From the NCBI RefSeq assembly GCF_030845995.1, contig NZ_CP132719.1, positions 124,001 to 188,000 of the forward strand: a stretch of 64,000 bases of DNA, in the 5' to 3' direction. The notes under the pieces were generated by a model. That model worked only from the letters and a program-made list of their open reading frames with translations, did no database searches and was not told the origin of the DNA. This document shows positions 9,007-16,968 of this stretch, one piece after another. The number at the start of each line of letters is the position of its first letter. Within the stretch, counting starts at the first letter, position 1. The position numbers were made by a program, and so were the translations under genes. The stretch comes from Geothrix sp. 21YS21S-4. GTDB lineage: Bacteria > Acidobacteriota > Holophagae > Holophagales > Holophagaceae.

Positions 9007-11694
9007 TCAGGCCTCCAGGGCCTTGAGGAGCTGTTCGGGCGGATAGGGCTTGTACAGGACGTCGAGGATCCAGGGCTCGCCGGGCGCCGTGTCCCGCGCC
9101 GCGGTGGACAGCAGGACGTGCCGGCAGTGGTGGGCTTCCCACTGCGCCTTCAGCCAGGGGCGGAGGTCGCCCGCGGGATCGGTCTGCTCGGAGATCAGCA
9201 GGTCCACCGGCTGCGCCTCCAGCAGGGGCGCGGCTTCGGTCCGGCTCCCCGCTTCCCGGATCTCCCAGGGGCGGTTCGGCTGGGGTCCCGCGCCGAGGGC
9301 CGCCAGGAGGCGCTTGCGGAAGAAGGCGCTGGGCTCCAGCAGGAGGATGGTGTGGATGGGCGCCCGGCGGGAGATGTCGGCCTCTTCCAGTCCCAGGGCG
9401 AGGAGGGCCAGCCGCGCGGCGCTCCGCAGGCCCAGGCCCGTGGCGCGTTGGAACAGCTCCTTGAGGGGCTCGATCAGGCTGGGCCAGCGGATGAGCCCCG
9501 CGAGCTCGCACACCCGGGCCAGTTCCCGCCAGTCCTGCTCCCGGCGCCCCAGCTCCGTCAGGACGAACGCCGCGAGTTCCTCGGCCAGCTCGGGACGGAG
9601 AATGAATTCCGGGTCCTGGAGGGCGTCGCGGAGCCCCAGCAGGGCGGGCGCCCGGGTGGGACCGCCCGCGGGTACGTTCTGGACCAGGGTCCGGATCCGC
9701 TCCTCCTTGCCCGCGATGTGGCCCAGGCTGGCGCTGCGCCGCCCCAGTTCCTTGACCACCGCCGCCACGCGGTCGTTGGTCTCGCGGTCCCACTCCGCCT
9801 TCGTGCGGAGCTCGAACAGGAAGTCGGAGAAGGCGTCCTTCAGGCGCAGGTAGATGGCCTGGTCGAAACAGTACAGGTTCTGCGTGGACAGGATGGCCTG
9901 GAGGCGGCGCCCTTCGCCCTCGCGGTCGTCGCAGCAGCGGGTGATGAGCTGCTCCAGGGCGGGCAGGTCGGCCGGCGGGAACGGGCGGCCGAAGCTGGGG
10001 AAGGCGGCCAGGGCCCCTTCCAGAGCCAGGAGCAGCACCTGAGGCAGCTTCAGGTGGACGGACTTGGCCAGCAGGCCCAGGCCCGCTTCCGGCGTGGCGA
10101 GGGCGGCCAGGGCCTCGGCGAGGGCCTCCTGGAGACGGGCCGGCTTGCCGTCGTGGAGCAGGTCCAGAAGGACCGGCGCGGCGGCGGTACTGCGGATGGC
10201 GCCGAGGGCCTCGACCCCTTCGATCAGCAGGTCGTCCCGCACGTCCGGCTTGACCAGGAACTCCATCAGGGGCTCGGCGGCGGCTTTGGTTCCGTTCTCC
10301 GCGAAGATCCGCAGGGCGGTCCGGATGTGGTCCATCTGCCCGGACCGGAACAGGTCCATCACGGCGGGGAAGCTGGAGGGCAGCTTGCCGAAATGGTGGA
10401 TGGCCCGGTGGCCCACCTCCACGATCTCGTCGCCCATGGCCTGGAGGAAGAAGGGCACCAGGGCGTCCTCCTCCCTCGCGCCCAGGACGTCTAGGCAGAA
10501 GACGCGGCGCTTGGGATCGGGCACCTTCAGGATGGCGGCCAGCCCCGGCGCCCCGGCGGGCACCAGGCGGCAGAAGGCGTAGTCCAGGCAGCGGCTGTCC
10601 GGGAAGTGGCTGAAGGCCTCCTCCAGGACGGGCAAAACTTCCGCGAGCGGAAGGTGGCCGAGCCCCACCTGGCGGAGCAGGGCCTCGCAGATCTGGTTGA
10701 GGGTGGCGGAGCGGCTTTCCCACTGCTTCGCCGCGGTGTCCTGGGTCTCGGCCACCAGCGCGGTGAACCGGGCGACCTTGCCCTCCACAAGGATCGCGAG
10801 GGCCTCCACCAGGAACGTCTCGTAGGGACCGCGGGCCGCGTCGCGCAGCCGGTCCAGGGGCGGGCCGGGCTGGCCGGTCTCGCCCGCGGCGAGGGCGACT
10901 TGCAGGGCCTGGACCTCTTCGGGGGCGGCGCCTTCCATCCGGGCCGCCAGGGCCTGCATCAGTTCGGTGCGGGCGGCGGTCCGGGCGCCGCCCTGGATCC
11001 GCTGGGTGAGGGTCTCCAGGGCGCCCAGGTCCTCCAGCGTCCGCAGGGTCTCGCCGAACAGGTGGAGCAGGGCGGACCCGGGCGCGCCGCCCGGAAGTTC
11101 CGCGACGGCCCGCAGGAGCAGGCGGAAAGCCAGGGCATCCGCGCCGTCCACGGCCTCCCACAGTTCGGGGAAGTCCTCGGGCTCGGCGGCAGCCAGGCCC
11201 CGCGCGCCCTGGTGGGCGAGGCGGGGATTGCCCTCGCCTTCCAGCAGGCGGCCCAGGTAGAAGGTCACCGCCTGATGGGACTCGAAGGCGCCGAGTTCGC
11301 GGCGGAGGATGAGTTGGCGGTCGGGGTCCGTACGCTGAGCCGCGAGCTTCTCCAGGGCTTCGCGGGCGGGGCGGAGCTCCAGCCGGCCCAGGGCGGCGCA
11401 GCCCTCGTCGAAGACGCCGAGATCGGGCTCCTGCTGGAGGGCCTGCTGGATCCACGGGGTCCATTCCGGCCAGTCGAACCGGGCGGTGAGACCCAGGATG
11501 AGGCGCTTCAGGGGAATGCTGGAGGTGGGCTTGACCAGCCGCCCGCCCAGTTCAGGAAGGGCCAGTTGCCGGAGCTGCTGGAGGAGCTGGTGCAGACGCG
11601 CCTGGGACGTGGCGTCGCTTTCCGCCGAATTCGCGAGCCACCCGCGGAGTTCGTCCAGCGGCGTGACGGGCATGTGTCGAAGGGGGACGGCCAT
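9007..11694 (-). CDS. HEAT-repeat protein with a degenerate response-regulator receiver domain
   Basis: About 895 residues, cytoplasmic (no signal peptide). Residues 30-770 are alpha-solenoid repeats, for example GARGLAAAEPEDFPELWEAV and VGHRAIHHFGKLPSSFPAVM. The last 120 residues have the layout of a CheY-like receiver: TILLLEPSAFFRKRLLAAL, then VDLLISEQTDP, then VLYKPYPPEQLLKALEA. The acidic pair is replaced by EP and the phosphoacceptor Asp position by Ser/Glu, while the Lys-Pro is kept, so phosphorylation is unlikely. Start is uncertain: in-frame ATGs at 11721, 11706, 11694 and 11673, none with a strong ribosome site. First gene of the minus-strand operon that runs to the sigma-54 activator. 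Confidence 0.75.
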   Translation of the reverse strand: MAVPLRHMPVTPLDELRGWLANSAESDATSQARLHQLLQQLRQLALPELGGRLVKPTSSIPLKRLILGLTARFDWPEWTPWIQQALQQEPDLGVFDEGCAALGRLELRPAREALEKLAAQRTDPDRQLILRRELGAFESHQAVTFYLGRLLEGEGNPRLAHQGARGLAAAEPEDFPELWEAVDGADALAFRLLLRAVAELPGGAPGSALLHLFGETLRTLEDLGALETLTQRIQGGARTAARTELMQALAARMEGAAPEEVQALQVALAAGETGQPGPPLDRLRDAARGPYETFLVEALAILVEGKVARFTALVAETQDTAAKQWESRSATLNQICEALLRQVGLGHLPLAEVLPVLEEAFSHFPDSRCLDYAFCRLVPAGAPGLAAILKVPDPKRRVFCLDVLGAREEDALVPFFLQAMGDEIVEVGHRAIHHFGKLPSSFPAVMDLFRSGQMDHIRTALRIFAENGTKAAAEPLMEFLVKPDVRDDLLIEGVEALGAIRSTAAAPVLLDLLHDGKPARLQEALAEALAALATPEAGLGLLAKSVHLKLPQVLLLALEGALAAFPSFGRPFPPADLPALEQLITRCCDDREGEGRRLQAILSTQNLYCFDQAIYLRLKDAFSDFLFELRTKAEWDRETNDRVAAVVKELGRRSASLGHIAGKEERIRTLVQNVPAGGPTRAPALLGLRDALQDPEFILRPELAEELAAFVLTELGRREQDWRELARVCELAGLIRWPSLIEPLKELFQRATGLGLRSAARLALLALGLEEADISRRAPIHTILLLEPSAFFRKRLLAALGAGPQPNRPWEIREAGSRTEAAPLLEAQPVDLLISEQTDPAGDLRPWLKAQWEAHHCRHVLLSTAARDTAPGEPWILDVLYKPYPPEQLLKALEA

Positions 11695-11768
11695 TGAAGA
11701 GCTCATCGGCCCAAAGGGCATGGGAGTGAAGAACCACCATACCCCGGACGGAGGTGCTAGCGTGTCGC

Positions 11769-12449
11769 ATGCGCGCCGTGATCTTCGCCTCCCTGGCCGT
11801 TGTGGCCTCGGCTCAGCCGCCCGCTTTCCTGGCCCAGTTGCCGCCCGCCGCCCGGGCGGAAGCGCAGGACATCGTCGATCGCGCGGACTTCATTTTCGAG
11901 ACGCGCACGGAACCCAAGCGCGTGCGCTTGACCACCATGGAAAAACTCTTCGACCACCCCCGGGTGAGTTCGGCGATGTGGCGGTCCTGCCAGTTCGTCC
12001 CCGGCTTCTACGCCTTCATCCATCCCGACGGCGCCTGGAGCATCGACGACGCCCGGGGCCTGAAGGGCACCCTCCGCCTCGTGTACCAGCGGCCGGGGCA
12101 GCGGGTGTACCTGGTGGAGGGGCTGGCGGAGGCCGGCCGGCTGCGGACGCCCTTCCCCGTGGGCGCGCGGATGCTGACCTCGTACCGCTACTGGGAGGGC
12201 AAGAACGGGTTCGAGACCCAGCTCCAGACCTGGACGGCCCTCAACTCCGCCGTCCTGGGCGTGATGGCCCGGCCCTTCCGCAGCTACATCCGCCACCGCC
12301 AGGACGAGTTCATCGCCTATATCAACGGCAACGTGGCCACCTTCGGGGAATTCGCCGACCGGAATCCCGCGGAGTTCCGCCCCGCCCTTCAGCGCGACGG
12401 CGATCCCATCGCCCTTCGCGAGTTCGACGCCCTCTTCCCGAAGAAGTGA
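11769..12449 (+). CDS. predicted secreted protein of unknown function
   Basis: 226 residues with a short signal peptide (MRAVIFASLAVVASAQPPAF, cleavage after ASAQ likely). The mature part is alpha/beta with many aromatic residues, for example SSAMWRSCQFVPGFYAFIHP and TSYRYWEGKNGFETQLQTW, and ends ALFPKK. No family recognised. The ATG at 11769 is preferred over an in-frame GTG at 11754 because it gives a compact signal sequence; GGAGG at 11750-11754 is a rather distant ribosome site for it. Divergent from the HEAT-repeat gene and overlapped by the next gene at TGATG. The neighbours suggest a small membrane/envelope gene set. Confidence 0.7.
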   Translation: MRAVIFASLAVVASAQPPAFLAQLPPAARAEAQDIVDRADFIFETRTEPKRVRLTTMEKLFDHPRVSSAMWRSCQFVPGFYAFIHPDGAWSIDDARGLKGTLRLVYQRPGQRVYLVEGLAEAGRLRTPFPVGARMLTSYRYWEGKNGFETQLQTWTALNSAVLGVMARPFRSYIRHRQDEFIAYINGNVATFGEFADRNPAEFRPALQRDGDPIALREFDALFPKK

Positions 12450-13132
12450 TGCGCGTCCCCTACGTGGCGTCGGTGCGGGCCCTTCTGGAACCGGGCCATG
12501 CCTTCGCGGGCGCTCCGCCGCGTCTCGGCCCTGCGGTGGGCTCGATGCTGGCGGCCTGGTTTCCTCCGGCCCTGCTGGATGCGGGCCTCACGCTGGCGGG
12601 AGGCCTCCGGATGTACGGCGCTCTGCGGAAGGAGGGGCCGCCCGAGTGGATGGCCGCCGCCCTGGGTACGGACCCCGCCGAGGTGAAGGCCCTGCTGGCC
12701 TCCCTTCCAGGGGCTCCGCCCTTCGCCCGGCTGGCGCCCTGGCTCCTGCTGGCGGTTCCGCTGCTCTTGTTGGGCACGTGGCTGCACCACGCGGCGTGGG
12801 ATCACCTCGGACTGTGGATTCTTCGCGGGACGAAAGGCGGCCGGGGATTCCGCGTCACCCTGGGCGCCGAGGCCGAGGCGCTCCGGATCGGGGCCGTGGG
12901 CAGCGTGGCGGGGCTGCTGGCCTTCCTGCCCGGCGCCGGGCTTCTGTTGGGCCTCCCGCTGATGGTGCTGACGGGCTACCTGTGGATCTTCCGGGGCTGG
13001 GCCCTGGCCGCGCGCCACGGCTGCGAGCCCTGGCGGGGAATCGGGGCCACCGTCGTCCATGCGGTGCTGCTGGGCCTGTTCGGAGGCGCCTTCGCGCTCT
13101 TCGTCCTGGTTTTGCTGCGGGCGGGCGCATGA
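12449..13132 (+). CDS. Yip1-like multipass membrane protein
   Basis: 227 residues. The start ATG overlaps the preceding stop (TGATG) and the stop overlaps the next start (ATGA), so three genes are translationally linked. The layout fits Yip1-domain bacterial proteins: a soluble N-terminal part (VRALLEPGHAFAGAP), then about five hydrophobic segments (SMLAAWFPPALLDAGLTLAG, WLLLAVPLLLLGTWLHHAAW, VGSVAGLLAFLPGAGLLLGL, GYLWIFRGWALAARHG and a C-terminal helix). The LEPGHAF motif near the start and the central HHAAWDHLGLWILRG stretch resemble that family. No catalytic residues seen. Function unknown, location inner membrane. Confidence 0.72.
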   Translation: MRVPYVASVRALLEPGHAFAGAPPRLGPAVGSMLAAWFPPALLDAGLTLAGGLRMYGALRKEGPPEWMAAALGTDPAEVKALLASLPGAPPFARLAPWLLLAVPLLLLGTWLHHAAWDHLGLWILRGTKGGRGFRVTLGAEAEALRIGAVGSVAGLLAFLPGAGLLLGLPLMVLTGYLWIFRGWALAARHGCEPWRGIGATVVHAVLLGLFGGAFALFVLVLLRAGA

Positions 13133-13500
13133 GGCGGGTGCCCTGGATGGCCGTGGCGACCTTGGCCCTCGCTTTGGGCCTGTGGGGCGCAACCTTCCTC
13201 GCCCCGTGGGCGGACCTCCTCCCGGCGTGTCCGTTCAAGCGGTTCACCGGCCTGCCCTGCGTCACGTGCGGGCTCACCCGGTGCGTCCTCGCCGCCGGCC
13301 AGGGGCGATGGGGCGAGGCGCTCCATTGGTATCCCGCGGCGGCGCTTCTGATCGCGCTCCCCGTGGCGGCCCTGTGGGACCTCCGCCGCGCCTGGCGGAA
13401 CGACCCCTATCCGCCCCTTCCGAGGTCCCGGGGGACCCGCGCCGCCGCATGGGCCGCCCTTCTGACGGTGTGGGCCGTGCAGGTGGCGCGGAACATCTAG
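13129..13500 (+). CDS. DUF2752 family membrane protein
   Basis: 123 residues. The Cys-rich signature of the DUF2752 family is plain: CPFKRFTGLPCVTCGLTR (about residues 34-51), followed by a helix (WYPAAALLIALPVAALWDL) and a C-terminal helix (AAWAALLTVWAVQVA). The N-terminus is also hydrophobic. The family consists of small inner-membrane proteins of unknown function with conserved Cys, which may bind metal or be redox active. The start overlaps the previous stop by ATGA at 13129-13132, so it belongs to the same transcript as the Yip1-like gene. Confidence 0.82.
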   Translation: MRRVPWMAVATLALALGLWGATFLAPWADLLPACPFKRFTGLPCVTCGLTRCVLAAGQGRWGEALHWYPAAALLIALPVAALWDLRRAWRNDPYPPLPRSRGTRAAAWAALLTVWAVQVARNI

Positions 13501-13539
13501 TCCGGTCATGCTTTGGAGCACGCATCACCGGAGTCCCCC

Positions 13540-13896
13540 ATGTTCCAGCAAATCCTGGATCAGCTGATCGAGCGGGTGCCCGAATCCCTGGCGGCGACGT
13601 TCAACGACCGGGACGGGGAACCGGTGTGCTCGCGCACCCTCGAGGTCCCGAACGAGGGGCTGCAGCTCCTGGGGGCCTACCAGCACATCGTCAAGCGGCA
13701 CCTCCAGCAGGCGGTGGAGGAGTTCGACCGGGGCGAAGTCCGGCAGGTGGCCTTCGCCACGGACCGGCACTGGATCCTGATGGTGGGCGCCGCGGAGCAG
13801 TGCACCCTCGTCCTCGTGATGCAGCGGGAGGGCCTGTTGGGCCGCGCGAGATTCCACATGGAGCAGGCCGTCGAGGCCCTGAATCGGGAACTTTAG
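13540..13896 (+). CDS. small Roadblock/LC7-like protein
   Basis: 118 residues, soluble. The sequence MFQQILDQLIERVPESLAAT, then NDRDGEPVCSRTLEVP, then GAYQHIVKRHLQQA, then ATDRHWILMVGAAEQCTLVL, has the helix-strand-strand-helix-strand rhythm of Roadblock/LC7 proteins. In bacteria these pair with MglA-like small GTPases or act in polarity and gliding complexes. No GTPase gene is visible nearby, so the partner is unknown. The ATG at 13540 has GGAG seven bases upstream; a TTG nine codons earlier lacks one. It is followed after 10 bases by the nucleoside transporter gene. Family assignment is by pattern only. Confidence 0.6.
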   Translation: MFQQILDQLIERVPESLAATFNDRDGEPVCSRTLEVPNEGLQLLGAYQHIVKRHLQQAVEEFDRGEVRQVAFATDRHWILMVGAAEQCTLVLVMQREGLLGRARFHMEQAVEALNREL

Positions 13897-13906
13897 GAGC
13901 TTCGCA

Positions 13907-15280
13907 ATGGATCGCTTCATGGGTCTGGCTGGAATCGCGGCCTTCATCGCCGTCGCGTACGCGCTGTCGCATCGCCGCAGCGCCATTCATTGGCGGACGG
14001 TGGCCTGGGGGCTGGGCCTCCAGTGGATCTTCGCCGTCATCGTGCTCAAGGGCCCCGCCCTCTCCCGCCTGCTGTCCTTCCTGCCGTTCCCGGCGGGAAC
14101 CGGCTGGGTGATCCTCGTCCTGATGTTCGCGCCCATGGCGCTGCGCCGGTTCGCGGGGGTGGAGAACAAGGGCCTGAACTGGACCCTCTTCGGGGTGATC
14201 GTCCTGGGGCTCCTTCGCGGGAACCTGGTGGGCTCGACCTTCGACAAGATGCGGATCGTCGTGGAGCACCTGATGGCCTACGCCCACGAGGGGGCCAGCT
14301 TCGTGTTCGGGTCCCTTTCGGACGGCCCCGGCGGGAAGGTGGGGATGGTCTTCGCCTTCGCGGTGCTGCCCACCATCATCTTCGTGGCCTCGATCTTCGC
14401 GGTGCTCTACTACATCGGCGTCATGCAGTGGGTGGTGGGCGCGTCGGCCCGGGCCATGGGCCGCTTCCTCAAGGTGTCCGGCGCGGAGAGCGTCAGCGTC
14501 GCCGCCAGCATCCTGATGGGCCAGACCGAGGCGCCCCTCACCATCCGGCCCTTCCTGGCGCGGATGACCCGCAGCGAGCTGATGGTGATCATGACCGCGG
14601 GGATGGCCCACGTGTCCGGCAGCATCATGGTGGCCTACGTCCAGGTGGCGCATGTGGACATCGTCCACCTGCTCACGGCGGTGATCATGACGGCCCCCGG
14701 CGCGGTGATGATGGCCAAGCTGCTGGAGCCCGAGACGGAGACGCCCGAGACCAGCGGGGAAGTGAAGGTGGACATCCCCAACCACGACGCCAACGTCCTG
14801 GACGCCGCGGCCCGCGGCGCCTTCGAGGGGGGCCAGCTGGCCTTCAACGTGGCCGTGATGCTGATCGCGTTCATCGCCCTCATCTACCTGGTCAACGGCC
14901 TGATGAAGGCCATCCATCCGGCGTTCAGCCTGGAGCTGGTTCTGGGCGCGGTCTTCAAGCCCTTCGCTTTCCTCATGGGCGTGCCCTGGGGCGAGGCGGG
15001 GCTGGTGGGATCCCTGCTGGGCAAGCGGATGGTGGTGAACGAGTTCGTGGCCTTCCTGGACCTGGGCGCCATGACGGGCCTGTCCGCCAAGGCCCGGCTG
15101 ATCTCCACCTTCGCCCTGTGCGGCTTCGCCAACTTCAGCAGCATCGCCATCCAGGTGGGGGGCATCGGCGCCCTGGTGCCCGAGCGGCGGGGGGACCTGG
15201 CCCGCCTGGGCATCCGCGCCATGCTGGCCGGGACGCTGGCCAATTTCCTCAGCGCGTGCATCGCGGGGATCCTCAGTTAG
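13907..15280 (+). CDS. nupC: concentrative nucleoside transporter (NupC/CNT family)
   Basis: 457 residues, somewhat longer than E. coli NupC (400). Inner-membrane symporter that imports nucleosides with H+ or Na+. About ten hydrophobic segments are visible. Family signatures are GQTEAPLTIRPFLARMTRSE in the middle (the conserved GQTEAP...P loop of the substrate site), MTAGMAHVSGSIMVAYV, and VVNEFVAFLDLGAMTGLS near residue 375 (family NEFVAY.L), then LCGFANFSSIAIQVGGIG. A soluble insertion between about 275 and 305 (PETETPETSGEVKVDIPNHD) is also seen in many bacterial CNT proteins. Start ATG has AGGAG nine bases upstream. Substrate specificity cannot be read from sequence alone. Confidence 0.93.
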   Translation: MDRFMGLAGIAAFIAVAYALSHRRSAIHWRTVAWGLGLQWIFAVIVLKGPALSRLLSFLPFPAGTGWVILVLMFAPMALRRFAGVENKGLNWTLFGVIVLGLLRGNLVGSTFDKMRIVVEHLMAYAHEGASFVFGSLSDGPGGKVGMVFAFAVLPTIIFVASIFAVLYYIGVMQWVVGASARAMGRFLKVSGAESVSVAASILMGQTEAPLTIRPFLARMTRSELMVIMTAGMAHVSGSIMVAYVQVAHVDIVHLLTAVIMTAPGAVMMAKLLEPETETPETSGEVKVDIPNHDANVLDAAARGAFEGGQLAFNVAVMLIAFIALIYLVNGLMKAIHPAFSLELVLGAVFKPFAFLMGVPWGEAGLVGSLLGKRMVVNEFVAFLDLGAMTGLSAKARLISTFALCGFANFSSIAIQVGGIGALVPERRGDLARLGIRAMLAGTLANFLSACIAGILS

Positions 15281-15357
15281 AAAAAAGATTCAGGGGTCCC
15301 CATCCTCCAGCCCCGCCGGGATTCTGCCGATGGGGAGGGATGGTGGGAGGTCTTGTC

Positions 15358-15858
15358 ATGGTTCGTTCGCGCTCACTCCTCGTGGTTCCCTTTCTCGCGG
15401 CGCTTCCCCTTTTCGCGGGGGACTATGACGCCCTGCTGGGAGCGATGAAGAAGGCCTGGCCGCAGGTGGAGACCGTCGCGGTGGTCTGCGACTCGAATTC
15501 CAGCAAGGGCGCGCTCTCCTCCCTGACCTCGGCGGCCGGCGGCTTCAAGGTGCTGGTGATCGACGTGAAGGGCCCCCAGGACATGGGCAAGGCCATCGGC
15601 GCCCTGTCGGGCCGCAAGCCGGACGCGGTGATCCTCCTGGCGGGCGACAAGGTGGCCGGGGACGGCTCCTCCGCCGCGAGCTTCCTGATCCAGCGGATGG
15701 CGGCTCTCAAGGTGCCCACGGCGGCCACCACCGAGGCCGGCGTCAAGCAGGGCGCGGCCCTCGGCATCGGGCCCGGGACCGGCGGCAAGCTGCTGGCCAA
15801 CGCCAAGGTGGCGGGCGTGGCCGGCGTCGCGGTTCCCGCGGGCGCCACCGCGCTGTAA
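15358..15858 (+). CDS. small secreted protein, ABC-substrate-binding-like fold
   Basis: 166 residues. The ATG at 15358 is set by GGGAGG seven bases upstream. A signal peptide follows (VRSRSLLVVPFLAALPLFAG). The mature part reads like one lobe of a Rossmann-type periplasmic binding protein: ETVAVVCDSNSSKGALSSL, then FKVLVIDVKGPQDMGKAIG, then KPDAVILLAGDKVAGDG, then ALKVPTAATTEAGVKQGAAL. This resembles the small YrhI/ABC-type substrate-binding relatives (PF04392-like), but at half the usual size. No permease or ATPase genes are adjacent. The upstream gap (15281-15357) can fold into a stem from TCCCCATC and GATGGGGA. Function unknown. Confidence 0.72.
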   Translation: MVRSRSLLVVPFLAALPLFAGDYDALLGAMKKAWPQVETVAVVCDSNSSKGALSSLTSAAGGFKVLVIDVKGPQDMGKAIGALSGRKPDAVILLAGDKVAGDGSSAASFLIQRMAALKVPTAATTEAGVKQGAALGIGPGTGGKLLANAKVAGVAGVAVPAGATAL

Positions 15859-15877
15859 GGCTGGAGCGCGTCGGGAT

Positions 15878-16717
15878 CTAGTGGACGGTGTCCGGCGCAT
15901 CGGGCCGGTCGTGGGGCGGTTCCATGCCCCGCCAGCCCGCCTTCCACGCGATGTTGAGGATCAACGTGAAGGCGATGTAGGCGGAAAAGAAGCCCACGAA
16001 GAACCGCTGTTGGAAGAGGCTGAGCAGGGCGAACAGGATCACGATCCCGAAGCTGGTCAGCATCGCCGCTTTGGGGCTGCCCGCCCGCTTCTTGAAGCTG
16101 GGGAACCGGACGGTGGACACCATCAGGAAGCCCACCAGGAACAGCACGGCCGCGAACGCGTAGGCCTGGAAAGCCGCGGCGGGCGGCGTGGGGCGCCACA
16201 GGATGATGGACGCGACGCAAGCCGCGCCCGCCGGGATGGGCATCCCCACGAAGTAGCGGGGATCCACTTCGCCCACCTGGACGTTGAACCGCGCGAGCCG
16301 GAGGGCCCCGCAGGCGGTGAACACGAAGCAGGCGGCCCAGCCCGCGGCCCGCAGGTGGGAATCGTGGATCCCCAACTGGAAGAACCCGTAGCGGTAGGCG
16401 AGGATGGCCGGCGCCATTCCGAAGCTGACCACGTCGGCGAGACTGTCCAGCTGGACGCCGAATTCCGTGGCCGTATTCGTGGCGCGGGCGACCCGGCCGT
16501 CCAGTCCGTCGAACACCCCTGCGAGGACCAGCAGGCCGGCGGCCCACAGGAAGTAGCGCTCCGGGGTGGCGCCCGCGGCGTTGATGGACATCACCACGCT
16601 GGAGAACCCGCAGAAGATCGACGCCATGGTGATGCTCGAAGGCAGCACGAACATCGACCGCCGCATGGCGCGCTGGCGGCGGACTCGGCGTTCCTCGGGG
16701 CTCAGACGGGGTCGCAT
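15878..16717 (-). CDS. pssA: CDP-diacylglycerol--serine O-phosphatidyltransferase
   Basis: 279 residues. Makes phosphatidylserine, precursor of phosphatidylethanolamine, from CDP-diacylglycerol and serine at the inner membrane. The CDP-alcohol phosphotransferase motif D-G-x2-A-R-x8-G-x3-D-x3-D is visible as DGLDGRVARATNTATEFGVQ followed by LDSLADVVSFG (about residues 70-100). It carries about seven hydrophobic segments and a basic N-terminus (RPRLSPEERRVRRQRAMRR). The length fits the type II PssA of Gram-positive bacteria and many Gram-negatives. The stop lies 20 bases from the convergent small secreted protein gene. Related enzymes of the same superfamily (PgsA) are less likely because of the VVSFGMAPA stretch typical of PssA. 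Confidence 0.92.
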   Translation of the reverse strand: MRPRLSPEERRVRRQRAMRRSMFVLPSSITMASIFCGFSSVVMSINAAGATPERYFLWAAGLLVLAGVFDGLDGRVARATNTATEFGVQLDSLADVVSFGMAPAILAYRYGFFQLGIHDSHLRAAGWAACFVFTACGALRLARFNVQVGEVDPRYFVGMPIPAGAACVASIILWRPTPPAAAFQAYAFAAVLFLVGFLMVSTVRFPSFKKRAGSPKAAMLTSFGIVILFALLSLFQQRFFVGFFSAYIAFTLILNIAWKAGWRGMEPPHDRPDAPDTVH

Positions 16718-16812
16718 GGGCCCAGTCTCTCACAATCCCGCGGCACCGAAGATGACGGGACGGTTGCTTTGCCAACAACGAAATCCCGCACAATGGACCT
16801 GGGAGGAACGGC

Positions 16813-16968
16813 TTGAAGCACGCGGTGATCGGCGGAGGACATGTCGGGATCGTCCCGGCTCCGCGGCTCCGCAGAGCGGAACGCGGAAGCAGGCGACGGG
16901 ATGTCGCCTGCGATAGGAGGGAGGCCTCGATCCCCGGAGGGGGACAGGAACCAAGGGTGATGCGATGA
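16813..16968 (+). CDS. possible 51-codon leader ORF resembling the start of mnmG
   Basis: Candidate only. A TTG at 16813 has GGGAGG upstream and opens a frame of 51 codons that closes with TGA at 16966-16968, overlapping the mnmG ATG (ATGA at 16965). The first residues KHAVIGGGHVGIV resemble the MnmG start MKQVVVIGGGHAGIE, and the DNA is similar too; after that the similarity disappears. Inside it lies a 9-base-pair stem with a five-base loop (16889-16911). It could be a decayed partial duplication, a translated upstream ORF that controls mnmG, or neither. No protein evidence is available. Confidence 0.25.
   Translation: MKHAVIGGGHVGIVPAPRLRRAERGSRRRDVACDRREASIPGGGQEPRVMR

Noticed and set aside
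7199-11464. 1421-codon minus-strand open frame
   Set aside because: Overlaps two real minus-strand genes in another frame; its translation is Pro/Arg/Gly repeats with no recognisable domain.
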